A stretch of 64,000 bases of DNA, taken from NCBI GenBank assembly GCA_905221605.1, contig CAJNDS010002321.1, positions 48,501 through 112,500 on the forward strand, read 5' to 3'. The position numbers and the translations under genes are program-made. Of the stretch, positions 47,701 through 52,674 are shown in pieces. The stretch's first letter is position 1. Every line of letters starts with the position of its first letter. This stretch comes from Symbiodinium natans. Taxonomy: Eukaryota; Sar; Dinophyceae; Suessiales; Symbiodiniaceae. The notes under the pieces are model-generated. The model saw nothing but the letters and a program-made list of their open reading frames with translations. It was not told the origin of the DNA and did no database searches.

Positions 47701-50274
47701 CACGCGCCATGGTGGTGAGGTCCGTCCCATACAGTTCCAAAGCTTCATAGGTGCTCTCAGGGTTCTGCGATGTGACCTCGGACTGAGCAGACTTGCGGAG
47801 TTTTCCGCTTGCGCGCAAGAAATCCTACAACTCCACAGGTTCTCCGTCGGGCGGCTCTGCTGGAGCCTCGAACTGACTCGATAGCTTCTTTGACTTTGGC
47901 TTCGTCACATCCGAAATCTGAAAAGAATCGCTGTCCAAAGCGAGTGTCCTCACGGCACGGGGACGGATGCTAAAGCAGAGAGCAGAGGCGATGAGCTCAA
48001 GCAGTTCTCGCACCCAAACCTCATGCAAGTACCCCGTTTCGATTCGGTCCTTGCAGAAGGCAAAAACCAAGTGCTCAACTGAGATGAACTTGTCACCCCA
48101 CTTATTTGCTGCCTCAGGGCAAGCAGCAAGCAGCATTGGTGGGAGCATCTGCTGGCACAATCCTGTTTGCGGAACCCTGCGCAGGCAAAACCTCAACTAG
48201 CCCGGCGGGCAGGGACATCCCGTGGTCTGGTACAGAACACTTGGTGGCTCTTCTGGGTTCGAACCTTCCGGTATAGAAGTAAACCCTACACCCTACACCC
48301 TACACCCTAAACCCTAAACCCGAAACCCTAAACCCTATACCTCTGAGCGTCCCAGTATGTGAGCACCTGCCCTCCGATGCGGCCAAGGTTGCTACCTCTG
48401 ACTCAGACATCCTTCGCTGCTCTTTGGGAAGCTCAGATAGGACTGTACGTTGGGCTGGTACTTGGAGGTTCATGGTAATTATTAACCAGCTATAATTGCA
48501 CCTCCCCTAGTATGGTTACAAGTACAGCTAAAAGTACAGTTATCATTAGTTAATAAGTAGCATGAACCTCCAAGTAGACTGCTGTTTCAGCTACGTGTAG
48601 GATGTCATGGACTTCGGAGGCTGAGGAGGGCAGTTCCTTTGTTCAAAATGCAAGACGCAAGTCAAATGAAGCGCCAAGCAGCATGGTCACAAGGCTCCGG
48701 CCGGCGGCATTGCCCATGGAGCCGCCAGGTGAAGTCACCTGCTTATTATGATTATTATTATTATTATTATTATTATTATTGTTATTGCTATGTTACTATG
48801 ATTATTATTATTAATAATCATACTAGTCATTATTACTATTGTTTAGTATAACTATTATGATTATGATTCTGATTATTATTTAATTATTATTGCTATTGTT
48901 ATTATGATTCTGATTATGATGATTATTTTATTATCATCATTTTTTCTTAATATATTGCAGGGTCTGCAGCCCGACATTAGTTCTGGGTTTCTCGGATTTG
49001 GGTGCGTAGTTCGAGGTTTTGTCCCGAAGTCCTCATTACCGTGCTAACTCCTATCGCGATTGAGCGATCTAAGGATCTCATCGCCACAGTGCCCGCTAAA
49101 GTGAACACTGCCCTCCGGCAGGAGTCCCCTTGTCCTAGCAGCCCAGCTGCCTTTGGGGCTCCTCAACTACGGTCCTGCCCTTTAAGGGCAGTTTAGGTGT
49201 TCATTCCTAATATACCATATTCATGTTTACCACAAAACAGATTTAAGGGCTGCCATGCTTTTCTTGGTACGGCAACCCCTAAACCCTAAACCCTAAACCC
49301 TAAACCCTAAACCCTAAACCCTAAACCCTAAACCCTAAACCCTAAACCCTAAACCCTAAACCTCTTGAAATCCTTTGCCAACCTTTGCTTTAGAGGCAGG
49401 CCTTGGGCTGCTTGTCGCTCCACTCCTTGAAACCACTGGAGGGCTAAGGGGCTTCAAACTTTTGTTAAGTTTGGAGGTTAGCCTAGAACCCCCCAAGTAC
49501 CCTTTAAGATGCCCCAAAACCCCTAAATAGATCCATTCAGATACACTCAGGCCCATGTTAAGGGGGTACTTGGGGGCCCCCCGGGGGGTCTGCAAAGCTC
49601 TGCCTGCACTAAGTTCACAAAATAGCTCGGAGCTGGCTGGAAAGCGTGACAGTGCTAAAGCGCTGCAAGGGCTCCATAATCCGGGAGACAGCAACAGGCT
49701 TCTGCACGCCCAGCTTCTCCAGTATGCGGGCAGCTAGCCCACCTGTTGTTGAGACTGGCTGCTCCAAAGCAGCAAGAAACACGTGCTCCGGCTCGACATA
49801 CTGGGACTGGCACTGCTGTGCGAAGCCGGGCGCATCCTGCATCGCCTGCCAGGCCGCATCCGTGTAGCGCTCCCGCTCCGTCGGAACATCCGACGAGGCC
49901 GAGGCCGCCGCCAGGCGGGCAACCCGGCGGCGACTTCTCGCGTGCCTTGCACCTGCGACCTTGGCCGCAGGGACCGCCAGGCAGGCGATGGCTAGGTGAG
50001 AGGTACGAGGCGCCGATGATGGAGCCCCATCTTGGCTGCGACCGACCCTGGTCACAACCGCTTCCCGACTCACCGCAACGCTGGGGCCGCGAAGAGCTGG
50101 CACGAAGGCCTGGGACAGCGGATCCATGGCGGAGGCTTGCAGTCCCCAAGCAGCTACAGCTAAAGCTGCAGTTGGCACGCACGTGTACAATCTCCGCAGT
50201 AGGATCCCAACTATACTGCTCGGCTGCAGCACACCATCTAAGCGCAAACAAAGGACTACGGACACTGTGGGCAA
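29423..50274 (-). CDS. clpB: Plastid-type ClpB (Hsp100) disaggregase, whole gene span, about 41 exons
   Basis: AAA+ chaperone that threads aggregated proteins through a hexameric ring, working with Hsp70. Domains in order: targeting leader (about residues 1-130), Clp N domain, first AAA+ with Walker A GEPGVGKT, coiled-coil middle domain, second AAA+ with Walker A GPTGVGKT and Walker B VLLFDE, and the C-terminal sensor-2 region. I placed 40 exons plus a tentative terminal one. Placed lengths sum to a multiple of three (986 codons before the last exon), and core joins match the family with few or no gaps. Counting my assignments, donors are about 19 GC, 13 GA and 8 GT; acceptors are all AG. The middle domain makes this ClpB rather than ClpC. 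A copy of this type in the cytosol or mitochondrion is the alternative if the leader is misread. Confidence 0.92.
29690..29774 (-). CDS. clpB: clpB exon 40, C-terminal sensor-2 region
   Basis: Acceptor CCAGAG, GC donor. Encodes [16 protein letters not shown] then GEFQDGDT, the family's C-terminal signature. In phase 2 it completes the GAR motif of exon 39. The intron between them is about 1.9 kb and contains the whole DUF4116 gene. Confidence 0.88.
29804..29870. mobile_element. Family A element, truncated
   Basis: Left terminus TACTTGGAGGCTCATGGGCAC is clear; no matching right end was found. Lies in clpB intron 39. Confidence 0.55.
30105..31334 (-). CDS. EF-hand / DUF4116 protein, intronless, nested in a clpB intron
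   Basis: A 409-residue frame with start and stop. Residues about 15-82 form an EF-hand pair: [13 protein letters not shown] (degenerate) and [13 protein letters not shown], whose loop has the acidic ligands and Gly expected for calcium binding. From about residue 105 onward come five to six repeats of roughly 40-50 residues with [13 protein letters not shown]- or [13 protein letters not shown]-type cores, typical of DUF4116, a repeat of unknown function that I associate with dinoflagellates. The role is unknown; calcium-responsive binding is inference. There are no introns, unlike all other genes here. It lies wholly between clpB exons 39 and 40, same strand. Several Met codons near the start make the exact N-terminus uncertain. 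Confidence 0.88.
   Translation of the reverse strand: MPGTMPSHASLNAADATLVKAIFRKADVEQTGYLSREVFMKLLRRLDQKRWTNAAVEGLMKVIDRNTDGHVQYEEFLEWCMGGGDGSNEVLTLARLTSCKKVTPLVRKDAMTFLSQPGRSALFPELSEALRGDPELCKVAVGEHGVPLKYATDAVKDDKDVVEFLLMRNCRNFRYASERLRNDKAFATAMIQKHLTYPWSVEDIFDHVSRAITGDFDIMLSAVQLQPMALRYATPHLRDNKDLVLAAVQSKRCTRHSDALGKDFSDWFPREEFAGDREVMLVLVKKMPLLLKQASHKLRADRQLVRVAVEGDGDALEFASEDLRGDREIVSIAVEHAAPGGDVLKFASESLREDSELQHLQAQAAERHEEWLAQPVSLADASNVDLAKTRDLLALLEECSRPNSPASPA
31666..31715 (-). CDS. clpB: clpB exon 39
   Basis: Acceptor ATCCAAG, GC donor. Encodes [16 protein letters not shown]; the Arg of the sensor-2 GAR is split with exon 40. The open frame runs on past the donor to a stop near 31605, but that extension does not resemble ClpB. 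Confidence 0.88.
32127..32154 (-). CDS. clpB: clpB exon 38, 28-nt microexon
   Basis: Acceptor TGCTAG, GC donor. Gives NIHIDVSDA, bridging LEDR of exon 37 and ALDVIA of exon 39 with exactly the family spacing. Confidence 0.8.
32286..32384 (-). CDS. clpB: clpB exon 37
   Basis: Acceptor TCTCAG, GA donor. Encodes [19 protein letters not shown], then [12 protein letters not shown], from the small domain of the second AAA+ module. Confidence 0.9.
32667..32725 (-). CDS. clpB: clpB exon 36
   Basis: Acceptor ACGCAG. Encodes [19 protein letters not shown]. Joins to exon 37 as LNRIDE only if the donor is GA; the base triplet GAT is shared by both sides, so the exact cut is ambiguous within it. Confidence 0.9.
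32862..32897 (-). CDS. clpB: clpB exon 35
   Basis: Twelve codons, [12 protein letters not shown], between GTGCAAG and a GC donor. Placed by phase and by the small helix expected between TSNVGS and the FRPEFLNR motif. Confidence 0.7.
33129..33179 (-). CDS. clpB: clpB exon 34
   Basis: Acceptor TCAGAG, GC donor. Encodes [17 protein letters not shown], containing the sensor-1 Asn (TSN) of the second AAA+ domain. Confidence 0.9.
33332..33412 (-). CDS. clpB: clpB exon 33
   Basis: Acceptor ACTCAG, GC donor. Encodes [19 protein letters not shown], then RTVDFKNT, highly conserved in Hsp100 proteins. Confidence 0.93.
33604..33619 (-). CDS. clpB: clpB exon 32, 16-nt microexon
   Basis: GAAAGCTCACCCGGAT between CCGAG and a GC donor. 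It supplies exactly the missing EKAHPD between FDEM of exon 31 and VFNLLLQ of exon 33, with both phases correct (2 in, 0 out). Confidence 0.88.
33664..33809. mobile_element. Family A element in clpB intron 31
   Basis: TACTTGGAGGTTCACGGTAC and GTACCATGAACCTCCAAGTA are near-perfect inverted ends, with TTATAAC / GTTATAA pairs inside. 146 bp in a 391-bp intron. Confidence 0.88.
34011..34078 (-). CDS. clpB: clpB exon 31, second Walker B
   Basis: Acceptor TGCCAG, GC donor. Encodes [20 protein letters not shown] plus EM; LLFDE is the Walker B motif that activates water for ATP hydrolysis. Confidence 0.93.
34164..34186. mobile_element. Family A terminus, solo
   Basis: TTACCCATGAACCTCCGAGT matches one family A end; the partner end is missing. 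Lies in clpB intron 30. Confidence 0.5.
34401..34519. mobile_element. Family A element in clpB intron 30
   Basis: TACTTGGAGGTTCATGGGGT and GTACCCATGAACCTTCAAGT are near-perfect inverted ends. 119 bp, non-coding. Confidence 0.88.
34688..34762 (-). CDS. clpB: clpB exon 30
   Basis: Acceptor CGAGAG, GA donor. Encodes [18 protein letters not shown], then PGYVGYE, including the aromatic pore loop GYVG that grips substrate. Confidence 0.93.
34831..34861 (-). CDS. clpB: clpB exon 29, 31-nt microexon
   Basis: Acceptor TGCCAAG, GT donor. Encodes [10 protein letters not shown], which joins LAEWL to DMSEYMEK at the expected length. Confidence 0.82.
35528..35564 (-). CDS. clpB: clpB exon 28, second Walker A end
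   Basis: Acceptor GTCGAG, GT donor. Encodes [11 protein letters not shown]; the intron before it splits the Walker A lysine loop GPTGVG/KT. Confidence 0.9.
35600..35703. mobile_element. Family C element in clpB intron 27
   Basis: CCGAAAATCAGGGGGTACC at one end and GTTCGTAAACCGCC at the other, with the family core AGGGGTCCCCTA. It fills over a third of a 273-bp intron, which also holds a solo family A end at 35763-35782. Confidence 0.7.
35763..35782. mobile_element. Family A terminus, solo
   Basis: TACCCATGAACCTTCAAGTA, one intact family A end without partner. Confidence 0.55.
35838..35884 (-). CDS. clpB: clpB exon 27
   Basis: Acceptor GTGAAG, GT donor. Encodes [15 protein letters not shown], the strand and start of the second Walker A. 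Confidence 0.92.
35922..36003. repeat. Telomere-like TTTAGGG array in clpB intron 26
   Basis: About ten copies with one T-run interruption near 35947. Confidence 0.95.
36265..36297 (-). CDS. clpB: clpB exon 26, 33-nt exon
   Basis: Acceptor GCCGAG. Encodes [10 protein letters not shown]. Only a GA donor after GATCC gives LADPNRPIA with exon 27, the expected family sequence. Confidence 0.88.
36387..36445 (-). CDS. clpB: clpB exon 25
   Basis: Acceptor CGCCAG, GT donor. Encodes [19 protein letters not shown], the linker into the second AAA+ domain. Confidence 0.92.
36507..36636. repeat. Telomere-like TTTAGGG array in clpB intron 24
   Basis: About eighteen copies with a few variants, the longest array in the gene. 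Confidence 0.97.
36811..36856. repeat. Telomere-like CCCTAAA array next to a splice donor
   Basis: Six to seven copies. On the coding strand the array begins about seven bases after the GA donor of exon 24. Confidence 0.9.
36864..36929 (-). CDS. clpB: clpB exon 24
   Basis: [19 protein letters not shown], after the family's usual WT-GIP position. Taking the CCTGAG acceptor gives NLQGIP in place of the common RWTGIP and keeps phase 0. An alternative acceptor ten bases on (TGCAAG) starts at GIP. GA donor. Confidence 0.8.
37128..37247. mobile_element. Family A element in clpB intron 23
   Basis: TACTTGGAGGTTCGGGGTAC and GTACCCATGAACCTCCAAGT are inverted ends. 120 bp, non-coding. Confidence 0.85.
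37399..37491. mobile_element. Family E element in clpB intron 23
   Basis: CCAGCATGGGCTATTTATA and TAATGGCCCATCCCG are inverted, with AAAGGCCCTTTTT at the centre. Reverse orientation relative to 17207-17299. Confidence 0.7.
37573..37599 (-). CDS. clpB: clpB exon 23, tentative 27-nt microexon
   Basis: YQDSAELVN between GCGGAG and a GA donor. It aligns in length with the DIAEVVS segment before WTGIP and keeps phase, but the match is weak. Confidence 0.5.
37881..37913 (-). CDS. clpB: clpB exon 22, tentative 33-nt exon
   Basis: [11 protein letters not shown] between GCGCAG and a GA donor, an acidic stretch plausible for the end of the middle domain. Supported by phase and composition only. Confidence 0.45.
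38003..38039 (-). CDS. clpB: clpB exon 21
   Basis: Acceptor CATCGAG, GA donor (a GC donor four bases later is possible). Encodes [12 protein letters not shown], matching the KYGELPxLEKQL segment after the middle domain. Confidence 0.82.
38270..38334 (-). CDS. clpB: clpB exon 20
   Basis: Acceptor TTGGAAG, GC donor. Encodes [19 protein letters not shown] then EI, from the middle-domain coiled coil. Confidence 0.88.
38563..38606 (-). CDS. clpB: clpB exon 19
   Basis: Acceptor TGCAAG. Encodes [14 protein letters not shown] of the coiled coil; a GA donor is required to join exon 20 at the family length. Confidence 0.82.
38691..38730. repeat. TC microsatellite
   Basis: About twenty TC units in clpB intron 18. 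Similar tracts lie at 58185-58242. Confidence 0.95.
38950..39073. repeat. Telomere-like CCCTAAA array
   Basis: About fifteen copies with CCCCTAAA and CCTTACA variants, in clpB intron 18. Confidence 0.95.
39113..39183 (-). CDS. clpB: clpB exon 18
   Basis: Acceptor TAAGCAG, GC donor. Encodes [20 protein letters not shown], aligned without gaps to the middle-domain KWQ segment. The acceptor follows directly on a run of CCCTAAA. The last few codons and the donor are less certain and give about seven extra residues. Confidence 0.85.
39188..39222. repeat. Telomere-like TTTAGGG array touching an acceptor
   Basis: Five copies ending five bases from the AG of exon 18 and running into the 9-bp minisatellite. 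Confidence 0.9.
39219..39727. repeat. AGGGTAATT 9-bp minisatellite
   Basis: About 56 copies of AGGGTAATT with AGGGTAACT, AGGGTAGTT, AGGGTAATC and AGGGTAATG variants, in clpB intron 17. The Leu-Ile-Thr ORF across it is an artefact. The block from about 39400 looks partly duplicated near 39520-39600. Confidence 0.95.
39794..39878. mobile_element. Degenerate family A element
   Basis: GGTACTTAGAAGGTAGGGTA at the left and ACGAACATTCAAGC at the right are decayed family A ends; the match is loose. Confidence 0.4.
40485..40552. repeat. AAT/AAC trinucleotide region
   Basis: Imperfect AATAAC and AACAAT units in clpB intron 17. The rest of that 2.1-kb intron (39.9-41.2 kb) contains short CCCTAAA arrays and unassigned frames. 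Confidence 0.9.
41020..41090. repeat. Telomere-like TTTAGGG array
   Basis: About ten copies with one TATAGGG variant, in clpB intron 17. Confidence 0.95.
41263..41299 (-). CDS. clpB: clpB exon 17, 37-nt exon
   Basis: Encodes [11 protein letters not shown] between GTCAG and a GC donor. Joins to exon 18 as ELERLRSEQ with no gap against the family. Confidence 0.88.
41455..41542. repeat. Telomere-like CCCTAAA array
   Basis: About twelve copies in clpB intron 16. Confidence 0.95.
41594..41643 (-). CDS. clpB: clpB exon 16
   Basis: Acceptor TGCGAAG. Encodes [16 protein letters not shown]. The join to exon 17 needs a GA donor (phase 1); a shifted cut using a shared GT is possible and would swap one or two residues. 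Confidence 0.88.
41689..41806. repeat. TTTTTAGGG 9-bp minisatellite
   Basis: About twelve TTTTTAGGG units, starting 46 bases from clpB exon 16. A telomere-like variant with two extra T. Confidence 0.95.
42194..42273. repeat. Telomere-like CCCTAAA array
   Basis: Eleven copies in clpB intron 15. Confidence 0.95.
42496..42557 (-). CDS. clpB: clpB exon 15
   Basis: Acceptor GCCGAAG, GT donor. Encodes [20 protein letters not shown], the strongly conserved start of the middle domain. Confidence 0.92.
42924..42972. repeat. Telomere-like TTTAGGG array near a donor
   Basis: Six to seven copies beginning about eight bases inside clpB intron 14 (coding strand). Confidence 0.95.
42981..43070 (-). CDS. 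clpB: clpB exon 14
   Basis: Acceptor CCCGAAG, GC donor. Encodes [19 protein letters not shown], then [11 protein letters not shown], the sensor-2 part of the first AAA+ domain. Confidence 0.94.
43206..43321. repeat. Telomere-like CCCTAAA array
   Basis: About fifteen copies with CCCCTAA variants, in clpB intron 13 and ending 32 bases from exon 13. Confidence 0.95.
43353..43408 (-). CDS. clpB: clpB exon 13
   Basis: Acceptor GGCTCAG, GC donor. Encodes [18 protein letters not shown]. Confidence 0.93.
43427..43580. repeat. ATT/TTA-rich region
   Basis: Imperfect ATT units in clpB intron 12. Confidence 0.9.
43629..43735. mobile_element. Family C element in clpB intron 12
   Basis: TTTGGGGGGTTTGCGATAAC and the core TAGGATCCCCTTCTAATAAG are shared with 23414 and 45322; right end GGACACCCC. 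Confidence 0.78.
44078..44112 (-). CDS. clpB: clpB exon 12, 35-nt microexon
   Basis: Acceptor GATAAG, GC donor. Encodes [11 protein letters not shown]; together with exons 11 and 13 it gives [18 protein letters not shown], ungapped against the family. Confidence 0.88.
44636..44679 (-). CDS. clpB: clpB exon 11
   Basis: Acceptor TTGAGAG, GT donor. Encodes [14 protein letters not shown], containing the arginine-finger pair. Confidence 0.92.
45322..45427. mobile_element. Family C element in clpB intron 10
   Basis: GGGAGTTTACGAACATAAGG at the left, core TAGGATTCCCTTGTCATAAG, and ATGGAAACCCCC at the right after an A run. Confidence 0.78.
45636..45737 (-). CDS. clpB: clpB exon 10
   Basis: Acceptor TTCTAAG. 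Encodes [19 protein letters not shown], then [15 protein letters not shown]. Joining to DAALERR of exon 11 requires a GA donor. Confidence 0.94.
45771..45883. mobile_element. Family D element in clpB intron 9
   Basis: CTACTATTTGCTTAAGAAAC at the left and CTCTTAAGCAACTAGTAG at the right. 113 bp, about half of the 228-bp intron. Confidence 0.85.
45966..46004 (-). CDS. clpB: clpB exon 9, 39-nt exon
   Basis: Acceptor CCCAAG, GT donor. Encodes [13 protein letters not shown]; the intron before it splits the first Walker B (IISFID/E). Confidence 0.93.
46099..46175 (-). CDS. clpB: clpB exon 8
   Basis: Acceptor CTGCAG, GC donor. Encodes [18 protein letters not shown], then KIISFID. Confidence 0.94.
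46370..46418 (-). CDS. clpB: clpB exon 7
   Basis: Acceptor TGACAAG, GC donor. Encodes [16 protein letters not shown], the first pore loop region. Confidence 0.93.
46839..46940 (-). CDS. clpB: clpB exon 6, first Walker A
   Basis: Acceptor GCTTGAG, GC donor followed at once by CCCTAAA copies. Encodes [20 protein letters not shown], then [14 protein letters not shown]. Confidence 0.94.
47033..47110. repeat. Telomere-like CCCTAAA array
   Basis: About ten copies with AATTAAACC and CCCCAAA variants, in clpB intron 5. Confidence 0.93.
47615..47776 (-). CDS. clpB: clpB exon 5
   Basis: Acceptor TCCGAG, GC donor. Fifty-four codons starting [19 protein letters not shown] and including [13 protein letters not shown], the entry to the first AAA+ domain. 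Confidence 0.94.
47856..47948 (-). CDS. clpB: clpB exon 4
   Basis: Acceptor CGTGAG, GC donor. Encodes [14 protein letters not shown], then [14 protein letters not shown]; joins exon 5 as RGSSRVTSQNP. Confidence 0.88.
48050..48112 (-). CDS. clpB: clpB exon 3
   Basis: Acceptor CCTGAG. Encodes [19 protein letters not shown] plus CK, from the second half of the Clp N domain. A GA donor is needed to join DTRFGQ. Confidence 0.9.
48278..48342. repeat. CCCTACA/CCCTAAA array
   Basis: About nine copies; the first few are CCCTACA rather than CCCTAAA. In clpB intron 2. Confidence 0.92.
48459..48577. mobile_element. Family A element in clpB intron 2
   Basis: TACTTGGAGGTTCATGGTAA and GCATGAACCTCCAAGTAG are inverted ends. 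Internal sequence GGTTACAAGTACAG is shared with the copy at 33664. Confidence 0.88.
48664..48738 (-). CDS. clpB: clpB exon 2
   Basis: Acceptor AAGCAG. Encodes [20 protein letters not shown], matching the Gly-rich loop between the halves of the N domain. The donor (GA after TTCATTT, or GC eleven bases earlier) is uncertain. Confidence 0.7.
48747..48960. repeat. ATT-rich microsatellite region
   Basis: ATT units with GATT and TAATAA interruptions, immediately upstream of clpB exon 2 on the coding strand. Confidence 0.9.
49274..49362. repeat. Telomere-like CCCTAAA array
   Basis: Twelve perfect copies in clpB intron 1. Confidence 0.96.
49651..50274 (-). CDS. clpB: clpB exon 1: plastid leader and N domain
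   Basis: 208 codons. Residues about 21-49 are hydrophobic and signal-peptide-like. FVPA at 57-60 resembles the FVAP motif of dinoflagellate plastid transit peptides. A second hydrophobic stretch (about 93-108) is followed by a basic cluster to 120, as in class I leaders of peridinin plastids. The Clp N domain starts near residue 136 ([20 protein letters not shown], then [15 protein letters not shown]). GT donor. The Met at 50274 gives the leader above; an AG about 29 bases upstream could be a spliced-leader acceptor. The plastid location is inference from the leader. Confidence 0.88.
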
Positions 50275-50941
50275 TGGGTGTATACGTTTTCGTTGACAAC
50301 CTGCTGGGCGGCGGGCTTACTGCCAGTGGCCACCTGGCCCCGCAGGCGGTTATGGCCGCATTGTAGCTGATAAGACTCGCCTGCGCACGATGTGTGATTG
50401 ACTTCGAACTTCAGGGCTTCGAGCTTGAGCTTGAGGGCAGTCAGGGTTTGCTAGGTACTGTATCATGATACAGCATTAGAGCCACGATGTTGTTTCCATT
50501 CCGACAGCAGCAACATACACGATGAGAAGATTGACTCGGATAGCCTGCCGAAAAAATCAGACCTTATTATGAACCGAATGATGCGTTTCCATCCGTTGGC
50601 CTGAGGCCCTGAGCAACACGGATGACTCCGGATTGGCTCCACATGACACATTTTTGGAGTCCTTCCGAATCCTTACTAACCAACCGACTGGTACAAGGTT
50701 TTTTCAAATCGGCTGTAGCTTTCCCTCAGAGATCGGCTGAAAAAAACTCGACTTCGAATCAGATCACATGAGCACGCACGACAAAAGAGCCAGCTAACCG
50801 GGACGATGCCACGCAGCCGGTCACCTCTGATCTCCACAGATACAGTTACACAAGCCACTCTCGAATCATCTTTCCAACGGTCTAGTATGTCTAGTGTGGG
50901 ACTCAATACCTAGCGTTCACCCAAAGAAGCATAGCGCAGAG

Positions 50942-50982
50942 AGGATTTAGGATTTAGGGTTTAGGGTTTAGGGTTTAGGGTA
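50942..50982. repeat. Telomere-like TTTAGGG array
   Basis: Five copies, about 670 bases upstream of the clpB start. Confidence 0.9.
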
Positions 50983-51089
50983 GAGAACTGGCTCTAAACA
51001 GTATAATATGCTTCATGCGGCCTCCAACCCGGCAGCGGCTCGGACACCATCTCCGCCTCCCTGCAGAACTGAAAGCCTGGGTTTTCAAG

Positions 51090-51149
51090 TAAACCCTAAA
51101 CCCTAAACCCTAAACCCTAAACCCTAAACCCTAAACCCTAAGCCCTAAA
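51090..51149. repeat. Telomere-like CCCTAAA array
   Basis: Eight copies, opposite in orientation to 50942-50982. Confidence 0.95.
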
Positions 51150-51220
51150 CTTGCAACTGCGACCCATCTAGGCAGAATCGTAGCCCAGAGTCTCCGAAAC
51201 GCCCCATACATCAGGTCAAA

Positions 51221-51272
51221 CTTGGGATGTTCCCCCTGATACTACCAGCTCCTTAATAGGGATTTTTGTACC
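51221..51272. mobile_element. Family B element, left end only
   Basis: CTTGGGATGTTCCCCCTGAT then ACTACCAGCTCCTTAATAG; the right half is missing. Confidence 0.7.
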
Positions 51273-51407
51273 AAGGTCAACCCATACAGCACATTATGAG
51301 CAAATTCGGCTGTTCGGCCTTTGGCGTCTTCGGGAAGTGTGGGCCCAAAAGCCCTCAACCCCAAGAACCCTAAACCTTTCAACCCACAGGAACAAAGCAC
51401 CCTACCT

Positions 51408-51542
51408 AAACCCTAAACCCTAAACCCCTAAACCCTAAACCCTAAACCCTAACCCCTAAACCCCTAAACCCCTAAACCCCTAAACCCCTAAACCCCTAAA
51501 CCCCTAAACCCCTAAACCCCTAAACCCCTAAACCCTAAACCT
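51408..51542. repeat. CCCTAAA array with CCCCTAAA block
   Basis: Starts with CCCTAAA units and changes to about eleven consecutive CCCCTAAA octamers from about 51448, then back. Confidence 0.95.
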
Positions 51543-51726
51543 GGCAAATGCCCTCGATCTAGGCGCCCCAGCAGGTGCAATGCGCGTTGCCATTGACTCG
51601 CCTGAAAAATTTCGAGGGTTTACAGTTGGTGGGGTCTAGGGGTCCTAGATCGGGGCTTCCGATGTAGGATGTGAAGGGTAAAGAAACTGTAGTTCTACAG
51701 CTTGTGGAAAGAACAGGAGTTTGAAC

Positions 51727-51787
51727 ATCCTAAACCCTAAACCCTAAACCCTAAACACTAAACCCCAAATCCTAATCCCTAAACTCT
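51727..51787. repeat. Telomere-like CCCTAAA array, imperfect
   Basis: About eight copies; the right half has CACTAAA, CCCCAAA and CCTAATC variants. Confidence 0.9.
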
Positions 51788-51905
51788 TGCAGTCGGCCTT
51801 CTCGCAGCAGCTCAATGCAGAGTTCATCGCGATAGCGCTCGGCGGCATTCGCGCACGACCTTGGGTGGGGCAGCGCTGCTTCGGTGCACGTGACACCAAC
51901 CCCAA

Positions 51906-51961
51906 AGGGTTTAGGGTTTAGGGTTTAGGGTTTAGGGTTCAGGGTTTAGGGTTTAGGGTTT
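51906..51961. repeat. Telomere-like TTTAGGG array
   Basis: Seven to eight copies with one TTCAGGG. Confidence 0.93.
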
Positions 51962-52654
51962 GCTGTGATAGGGCGTAGATGCTGTGAAGGTTAGGTTTTG
52001 GAACAAGCTCGAAAGCGTCGTGAGGTGCGAAGAGCAGCTTTGGCCCGATTGTGGAAGGCCATCTAACACTTTTCTCCCACCCCACGCCGTCCAAGGCGGC
52101 AAAGCCACCCAAACCTATTCCTTTTAGGGTTTAGGCCTAAACTCAAGCCAACTGCTTTCTTTACATAAAACTTCTTCATTCCGTCACGGCTTTTCACAAA
52201 AAACAAGCCTCCACAGAGGGAGAAGAACCACGGGCCCAGGCCAGGGTCAGTCTGGGCAGCCAGGAGCAGAGGAAAAGCAAGGGGTCAGGGGGCTCAGTGA
52301 GGCTAGGAGGGGGACCCTGCAGACAGGGGCCGGCAGAAGCGCAGGGGGGGGTCAGGGGGCCCAGGCGGCACAGGGGGCCCCCCCACAAACCCCGTTTAAG
52401 GGGCGCCCAAGGGGGGCCCAAGGGGGGCTCAGGGGGCCCAGGGGGGCCCAGGGGGGCCCAAACCAACAAAAACCAAAAAAGCAGGTTTTTGAGCACCCAC
52501 CCTGCCTGGCCTGGCCTGAGGCCCCCTGGTCCCTGGACATGCTGCGGTGAGGGGTCCGGGTCCTCCTGGCCTGGGGGCCTTGGGGTACCCCCCCCCGAAA
52601 TGCCAGCCCCAGCCAGGGTGAAGAGCTTGGGGTTTAGGGTATTTACTTTATTAA

Positions 52655-52674
52655 GGGGACCAGTACTGGTCCCC
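52655..52674. other. Perfect 20-bp palindrome
   Basis: Each half is GGGGACCAGT or its reverse complement ACTGGTCCCC, with no spacer. No neighbouring gene gives it a role. Confidence 0.8.

Noticed and set aside
49746-50366. Plus-strand 206-residue ORF opposite clpB exon 1
   Set aside because: GC-rich antisense shadow; the minus frame matches the Clp N domain.
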